This document shows positions 49,401-52,725 of a DNA stretch of 52,725 nucleotides, one piece after another. Each line of letters opens with the position of its first letter. The stretch's first letter is position 1. The notes under the pieces were generated by a model that saw nothing but the letters and a program-made list of their open reading frames with translations, had not been told where the DNA came from and did no database searches. The stretch comes from Gemmatimonadota bacterium. GTDB taxonomy: Bacteria; Gemmatimonadota; Gemmatimonadetes; Gemmatimonadales; Gemmatimonadaceae. Location of the stretch: NCBI GenBank assembly GCA_028287285.1, contig JAQBPY010000189.1, positions 1 to 52,725 on the forward strand, in the 5' to 3' direction. The translations under genes were made by a program, and so were the position numbers.

Positions 49401-49499
49401 TATCAACGCCCCAGCTAAGCCGCAAAGGGGCCACATAAGAGTGATACCGAAGGCATCACAATTCAATAAACCCTTCGTCGGCTTCAGCGTTCGTTAGCC
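49401..49499 (-). other. attC-like site 2
   Basis: On the - strand it begins GGCTAACGAACGCTGAAGCC, 7 bases after the stop of the 68-residue gene, and ends GGCGTTGATA. Inner arms GAAGCCGACGAAGGG and CCCCTTTGCGGCTTAGC pair with bulges, exactly the L''/L' layout of attC. The TAACGAACGC/GCGTTG ends are canonical. Length about 99 bp. Confidence 0.78.
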
Positions 49500-49506
49500 A
49501 GCGGGG

Positions 49507-49713
49507 TCATAGAACGCGTGTGCGGCGCCAGGCGCGCACAGCGACCCAGCCAAAGAAGACGGCCAGAACCGGAAAGGCGATGGCGCCGACGAAGGCCCCG
49601 CCACCGCCCGCGCGAGTGCGGGTTAGAAAAGAAGTCACGGCGAGGAGCCGGGCGGTGTAAAACACGAAGAATGCGCTTATGAAGCCTGTGATCAGCGCGA
49701 GAGCACGACTCAT
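49507..49713 (-). CDS. Small two-helix membrane protein, cassette gene
   Basis: A 68-residue protein: an N-terminal helix (LALITGFISAFFVFYTARLLAV), a Gly-rich loop (TRAGGGGAF) and a second helix (VGAIAFPVLAVFFGWVAV) ending in a basic tail (RAWRRTRVL). AAGGAG lies 7 bases before the ATG, a strong ribosome binding site. It is bounded by attC-like sites on both sides (49401-49499 and 49745-49807), so it is a complete single-gene cassette. I recognise no family. Confidence 0.75.
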   Translation of the reverse strand: MSRALALITGFISAFFVFYTARLLAVTSFLTRTRAGGGGAFVGAIAFPVLAVFFGWVAVRAWRRTRVL

Positions 49714-49744
49714 GAGAGTCTCCTTGGAATCAATCTGCGTCGCT

Positions 49745-49807
49745 GGCTAACGCCAGTTATGCCGCATAGGGACAGCCGACCAATTGTCCCGTGCTTGCAG
49801 TATAACA
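49745..49807 (-). other. attC-like site 1
   Basis: On the - strand it ends with GCGGCATAACTGGCGTTAGCC, whose GGCGTTAGCC is a textbook R' box. The opposite end is GTTATACTGCAAGCACGGGACA, with GGGACA/TGTCCC as the inner stem. At 63 bp it is a short attC. It closes the preceding cassette, of which nothing recognisable remains. Confidence 0.62.
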
Positions 49808-50376
49808 CCACTGCGGGCCGTAACGTTCTTGCACAGTATGCAGTAATTACCACGCCGCGCTGCGCCTCCGGCTCGTGACAACTCGTTGACCGGTCCTCCG
49901 GCAACGCGCTGCAAACACCGTGGCGCTCATCCCCTTGTCGTCAGCCCGCAGATCGCCGCGGGCAGAATAGCGTATACATCGGTGTCCCCGAGTTGGCAGT
50001 TCGTCCAGGTAATCACCTACCGCCTCGCATTGAGCACAAATAACGAGCTGCTGGAGCCGACGAACATTGAGCGCGCGCACACTTCGCGCGGACACATCGC
50101 GCACCCTGCGGGATCGGCGCGCAATCTGATCGACCGGTCCCCCATTCAAACCCAACGCGCTGACACAAACGTGTCCGATCCAACGCCTCGGTGCACAACG
50201 ACAACCATTCGGTAATTTTGCGCCCCCACCTGCACCCAGTGCGCCACCACGTGTGCGCGACGCGCACTCGTCTGGTCGCACTCCTCCGCCGACATGAACG
50301 TCTGATCCCTCATCTGTACTCGAAGTTCACCGAATCGGCACGACTCGACCGCGACTCTTACTCACCAGATCGCGGA
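49808..50376. other. 570-base region without a supported gene
   Basis: Several open frames run through it on both strands, but none has a plausible start signal, codon pattern or family resemblance. It may contain the degraded end of the cassette array. No integron integrase or attI is visible. The 21-bp repeat block begins at its right end. Confidence 0.5.
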
Positions 50377-50838
50377 TTGTACTCATTGCGCCCGAACTGG
50401 CTTGTCCGCACCGAGGGCCTTACTCGCCGCGCCCCCAAATTGGTTCGTCGGCACCGAGCACCGGACTCGCCGCGCCCCGAACCATACCGGACGAATCGCA
50501 AACTGTACTCGCCACACCCCGAACTGGTTCGTCCGCACCGCGCACCGTACTGGCCGCGCCCCGAACAGCACCGAACGAATCGCAAACTGTCTACGCCACG
50601 CCCCAAACAGTACCGGTCGCATCCTAAACCGCACTCACCGCTCCCCAATTCATACCATTCGGATCCTCATCAGAACTCGCCGCGCCGCGGACCGTGCTCG
50701 CCGTACCGCGGACCGTACTCGCCGCCCCCCGAACCGTACCTGTCGAATCCCGAACCGCACTCGCCGCGCCCCGATTCATACCACGCGGACCCTCATCAAT
50801 GCTCGCCGCGCCCCCGACTGCACTCCCCACGACGCGCC
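50377..50838. repeat. 21-bp minisatellite, about 22 units
   Basis: Units of 21 bases follow each other with few length changes. The commonest type is like CCGTACTGGCCGCGCCCCGA (50545). It alternates with other types such as CTGGTTCGTCCGCACCGCGC (50524) and CCATACCGGACGAATCGCAA (50482), giving a 42-bp and in places an 84-bp higher-order period (A-B-A-C). Because 21 is a multiple of three, several reading frames stay open on both strands; the + frame reads as heptads such as YSPHPEL and HSPRPDS. I treat it as non-coding. Confidence 0.85.
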
Positions 50839-50938
50839 CTTGACCGCTCCGATTCCATCGTGTCGCATCTGACGTCCATATCGGCGCCTCCAGGCCCCTG
50901 AACGGCAGAGACAAAGTCTGACGCTAACGCACCTCCCC

Positions 50939-50967
50939 TTGACGAGCGCACCCACCCACCCTATCGT
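50939..50967 (+). promoter_or_regulatory. Promoter of the aro leader
   Basis: -35 TTGACG (50939-50944), 17-bp spacer, -10 TATCGT (50962-50967). Six bases later comes the leader ATG at 50974, so the transcript should begin at or beside the start codon. Confidence 0.7.
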
Positions 50968-50973
50968 AAAGTC

Positions 50974-51057
50974 ATGTCCAGCCGCGCCCAGTATTCCGTC
51001 TTCTTTTTTAGCTACCGCTACCCAGACACGGGCCGCGGCTGGAGACGTTGTGCGTAA
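50974..51057 (+). CDS. 27-residue Phe/Tyr-rich leader peptide
   Basis: A short ORF with YSVFFFSYRY at residues 7-16: three consecutive Phe codons and three Tyr codons, plus one Trp at residue 23. It is followed 40 bases after its stop by a perfect intrinsic terminator, then by DAHP synthase, chorismate mutase and prephenate dehydrogenase, the pathway to Phe and Tyr. This is the layout of a classical amino acid attenuator: ribosome stalling at Phe/Tyr codons when charged tRNA is scarce favours read-through. The ATG lies 6 bases after the -10 box, so translation would start on a leaderless RNA. The peptide is not expected to have a function of its own. Confidence 0.85.
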   Translation: MSSRAQYSVFFFSYRYPDTGRGWRRCA

Positions 51058-51097
51058 CTGACCGGAGCTCAACCGCTCCTCGCATACGAAACCCCCG

Positions 51098-51127
51098 ACG
51101 GCCCGTGGAAATCCACGGGCCGTTTTT
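51098..51127 (+). terminator. Intrinsic terminator / attenuator before the aro operon
   Basis: ACGGCCCGTGGA (51098-51109) pairs perfectly with TCCACGGGCCGT (51112-51123), followed by T5 (51123-51127). It ends 42 bases before the DAHP synthase ATG. CACGGGCCG at 51027-51035, inside the leader ORF, is complementary over 9 bases to CGGCCCGTG (51099-51107) in the left arm and could form the competing antiterminator. Confidence 0.88.
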
Positions 51128-51169
51128 GTTTGTCCAAGAGTTCCACCACCACTCCCGCGAGCCCCCATC

Positions 51170-52240
51170 ATGATCATCATCACCCGCCCCGACATCACCG
51201 ACGACGAGCTCGATCACCTGCGCGAGCGCATCGAGGCGGCAGGGCTCCACACGCACCTCTCGCGCGGCGAGCATCGCACCATCATCGGCTGCATCGGCGA
51301 CGAAACGAAGTTGATGGAGCTGCCCCTTCGCTCCATTCCGGGCGTCGAATCCGTGATGCCGGTGCTCAAGCCATACAAGCTGGCGTCACGTGAGTTCACG
51401 GTGAACCGAACCCTCGTGCGGGTGGGCGCAAATGCGGTGATCGGCGGCAAGGAAATCGCCATCATCGCCGGTCCGTGCTCGGTGGAAAACCGATCGATGA
51501 TCATGGAGACGGCCACGGCGGTGCGCCGCGCCGGCGCATCGATTCTTCGCGGTGGCGCATTCAAGCCGCGCTCATCGCCGTACTCCTTCCAGGGGCTGGG
51601 CAAGGAAGCCTTGAAGCTGCTCGTGGAAACACGCGCCGAGACGGGCTTGCCGGTGGTGACGGAAGTGCTCGACACACGCGACGTCGACCTCGTGGCCGAA
51701 CATGCGGACATGCTCCAGGTGGGCGCGCGCAACATGCAGAACTACGCGCTCCTTGCCGAACTTGGACGGGTGCAGCGTCCGGTGCTGCTCAAGCGCGGAT
51801 TGTCGGGAACGATCAGCGAGCTGTTGATGTCGGCGGAGTACATCATGGCGCACGGCAATCACCAGGTGGTGCTGTGCGAGCGCGGCATCCGAACCTATGA
51901 GCGTGCCACGCGCAACACGCTCGACGTCTCCGCCATTCCGGTGCTCAAGCGCGAAACGCACCTGCCGGTGATCGTGGATCCGAGTCATGCCGGGGGCGAC
52001 GCGGCACTCGTTGCGCCGCTCGCCTTCGCCGCCATTGCGGCCGGTGCGGATGGGCTCATCATCGAAGTGCACCCGAAGCCCGAGAATGCCCTCTCCGATG
52101 GAGACCAGTCACTCGACTTCAACGCGTTCATCGCCCTCATGGCGAGGATCCCCGCGTTTGCCGTGGCCGCGGAGCGGTCTTTTGCACCTCACTCGCAACT
52201 CGCGGAGGCGCGGGAGTTTACCGGCGCTGCCGTAGCATGA
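51170..52240 (+). CDS. aroF: 3-deoxy-7-phosphoheptulonate (DAHP) synthase
   Basis: First enzyme of the shikimate pathway, condensing phosphoenolpyruvate and erythrose 4-phosphate. The 356-residue protein is of the KDO8P-synthase-like class: an N-terminal ferredoxin-like regulatory domain (residues 1-70, [20 protein letters not shown]) precedes the TIM barrel. Seen: [65 protein letters not shown] and [10 protein letters not shown] (metal His). The stop overlaps the next ATG as ATGA. Expression is probably controlled by the upstream Phe/Tyr leader. The gene symbol is by analogy. Confidence 0.94.
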   Translation: MIIITRPDITDDELDHLRERIEAAGLHTHLSRGEHRTIIGCIGDETKLMELPLRSIPGVESVMPVLKPYKLASREFTVNRTLVRVGANAVIGGKEIAIIAGPCSVENRSMIMETATAVRRAGASILRGGAFKPRSSPYSFQGLGKEALKLLVETRAETGLPVVTEVLDTRDVDLVAEHADMLQVGARNMQNYALLAELGRVQRPVLLKRGLSGTISELLMSAEYIMAHGNHQVVLCERGIRTYERATRNTLDVSAIPVLKRETHLPVIVDPSHAGGDAALVAPLAFAAIAAGADGLIIEVHPKPENALSDGDQSLDFNAFIALMARIPAFAVAAERSFAPHSQLAEAREFTGAAVA

Positions 52241-52545
52241 CGGACGGCGGCGACTGGCGATCTCCCGAGGATGCCCTCGTCGAGCTGGGCAAGGCGAGGA
52301 GAGAAATCGAACGCATCGATCGCGAGCTCATTGCACTGCTCGCACAGCGCGTGGCACTCGGCAAGAGTACGGCGGCGCTGAAACGCTCCGCGGGTCTTCC
52401 CATTCTGGATCCGCAGCGCGAAGCGGAGGTCATTCGCCGAGCGGTTACAGCGGCGCGTGAACACGACTTGCCGGTAGAGGCGGTGCGCGAAGTGTTCTGG
52501 CAGGTGGTGGGATTGTCGAGGCGCGCGCAGGAAGAAAACTCATGA
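52237..52545 (+). CDS. Chorismate mutase (AroQ class)
   Basis: A 102-residue all-helical mutase converting chorismate to prephenate. The typical N-terminal helix IERIDRELIALLAQRVALGKSTAALKRSAG is followed by LPILDPQREAEVIRRAVTAA. The conserved active-site Arg and Lys are present in those stretches. It overlaps DAHP synthase at its start and the prephenate dehydrogenase ATG at its end, so the three genes are translationally coupled. In many bacteria DAHP synthase and this mutase work as a complex; here they are separate but adjacent polypeptides. Confidence 0.92.
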   Translation: MTDGGDWRSPEDALVELGKARREIERIDRELIALLAQRVALGKSTAALKRSAGLPILDPQREAEVIRRAVTAAREHDLPVEAVREVFWQVVGLSRRAQEENS

Positions 52546-52725
52546 GTCGAATCGAGCGAGTCGGCATCATCGGACTCGGACTCATGGGTGGATCGTTGGC
52601 CCGGGCGCTCGCAGCGCGCGATGTGCGAGTGCTTGGCTACGATGTGGTTGCGGACTCGCTCGACTCGGCGGAGTCGGACGGCATCGTGCACGAGCGGCTC
52701 GGTGCCAGGCTGGAGGGACTCGAAG
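52542..52725 (+). CDS. tyrA: Prephenate dehydrogenase, 5' end only
   Basis: The window ends 61 codons into this gene. The visible part is the NAD(P)-binding Rossmann N-terminus, VGIIGLGLMGGSLARALAAR, followed by VLGYDVVADSLDSAESDG, as in TyrA. By family it oxidatively decarboxylates prephenate toward 4-hydroxyphenylpyruvate and tyrosine. Its ATG overlaps the chorismate mutase stop. Arogenate as substrate cannot be excluded. Confidence 0.85.
   Translation, partial: MSRIERVGIIGLGLMGGSLARALAARDVRVLGYDVVADSLDSAESDGIVHERLGARLEGLE

Noticed and set aside
49847..50281. A 144-codon frame (- strand) as a further cassette gene
   Set aside because: Arg/Cys-rich without motif; no attC-like site placed at its end in the right spacing.
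50377..50838. CRISPR array
   Set aside because: Units are contiguous and degenerate with no unique spacers, and no cas genes are present.
50191..50901. A 236-codon open frame reading as YSPxP-like heptads, resembling the RNA polymerase II C-terminal tail
   Set aside because: The frame is open because the repeat length is a multiple of three; other frames on both strands are open as well, substitutions change amino acids freely, and there is no ribosome binding site or family resemblance.
43340..51100. Integron integrase (IntI) or attI
   Set aside because: No tyrosine recombinase motifs in any frame of the region; only IS transposases are present.

Overview
The window is high-GC bacterial chromosome with short intergenic gaps and tightly packed operons joined by ATGA/GTGA overlaps. 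It encodes an outer-membrane barrel protein, a PEP-CTERM protein, many exported peptidases and hydrolases (S9, M14, P1/DmpA, class C beta-lactamase-like) and several unusual two-component proteins. This mix suggests a Gram-negative of the Gemmatimonadota type; that placement is an inference from gene content. No rRNA or tRNA gene was seen.

Layout. 0.1-8.1 kb: sigma-54 response regulator, histidine kinase, PEP-CTERM protein, then a reverse operon of signal peptidase I, hybrid kinase and membrane protein. 8.2-13.8 kb: a Lys/Ala-rich SWIB protein, an ArsR-SdpI-hydrolase operon with a large palindromic operator, endonuclease IV, a REC-HisKA protein without ATPase domain, and a BNR lipoprotein. 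13.9-23 kb: proline catabolism dehydrogenase, a PhzF protein, a four-gene serine operon (serA, FAD-linked oxidase, serB, class V aminotransferase), and a diguanylate cyclase. 23-28.6 kb: ABC exporter, a CarboxypepD_reg-like protein, and a small operon of ATP-grasp and flavin monooxygenase preceded by a Cys/Met-rich leader peptide and an intrinsic terminator. 28.8-43.3 kb: outer-membrane barrel protein, DDAH, a PLP enzyme, DPP-IV-like peptidase, M14 and P1 peptidases, a DHFR-like reductase, a dienelactone hydrolase, a broken RidA gene and a serine hydrolase.

43.7-49.8 kb is an accessory island. I read it as an integron cassette array without an integrase (CALIN). Four attC-like sites, all in the same (minus) orientation, follow or precede small genes: a toxin-antitoxin pair, a frameshifted SieB-like superinfection-exclusion gene and a 68-residue membrane protein. 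An IS3-family element sits inside one attC, an IS30-family element sits inside that IS3 element (each with a 3-bp target duplication), and an IS110-family element lies in another cassette. 50.38-50.84 kb is a 21-bp minisatellite.

50.9 kb to the end is an aromatic amino acid operon (DAHP synthase, chorismate mutase, start of prephenate dehydrogenase). In front of it are a promoter, a 27-codon leader peptide containing a YSVFFFSYRY stretch, and a perfect Rho-independent terminator, the layout of a Phe/Tyr attenuator.

The strongest findings are the two leader-peptide attenuators (Phe/Tyr and Cys/Met). Both appear to be transcribed as leaderless mRNAs, with the -10 box only 6-7 bases before the ATG. 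The attC array with nested insertion sequences is the third.
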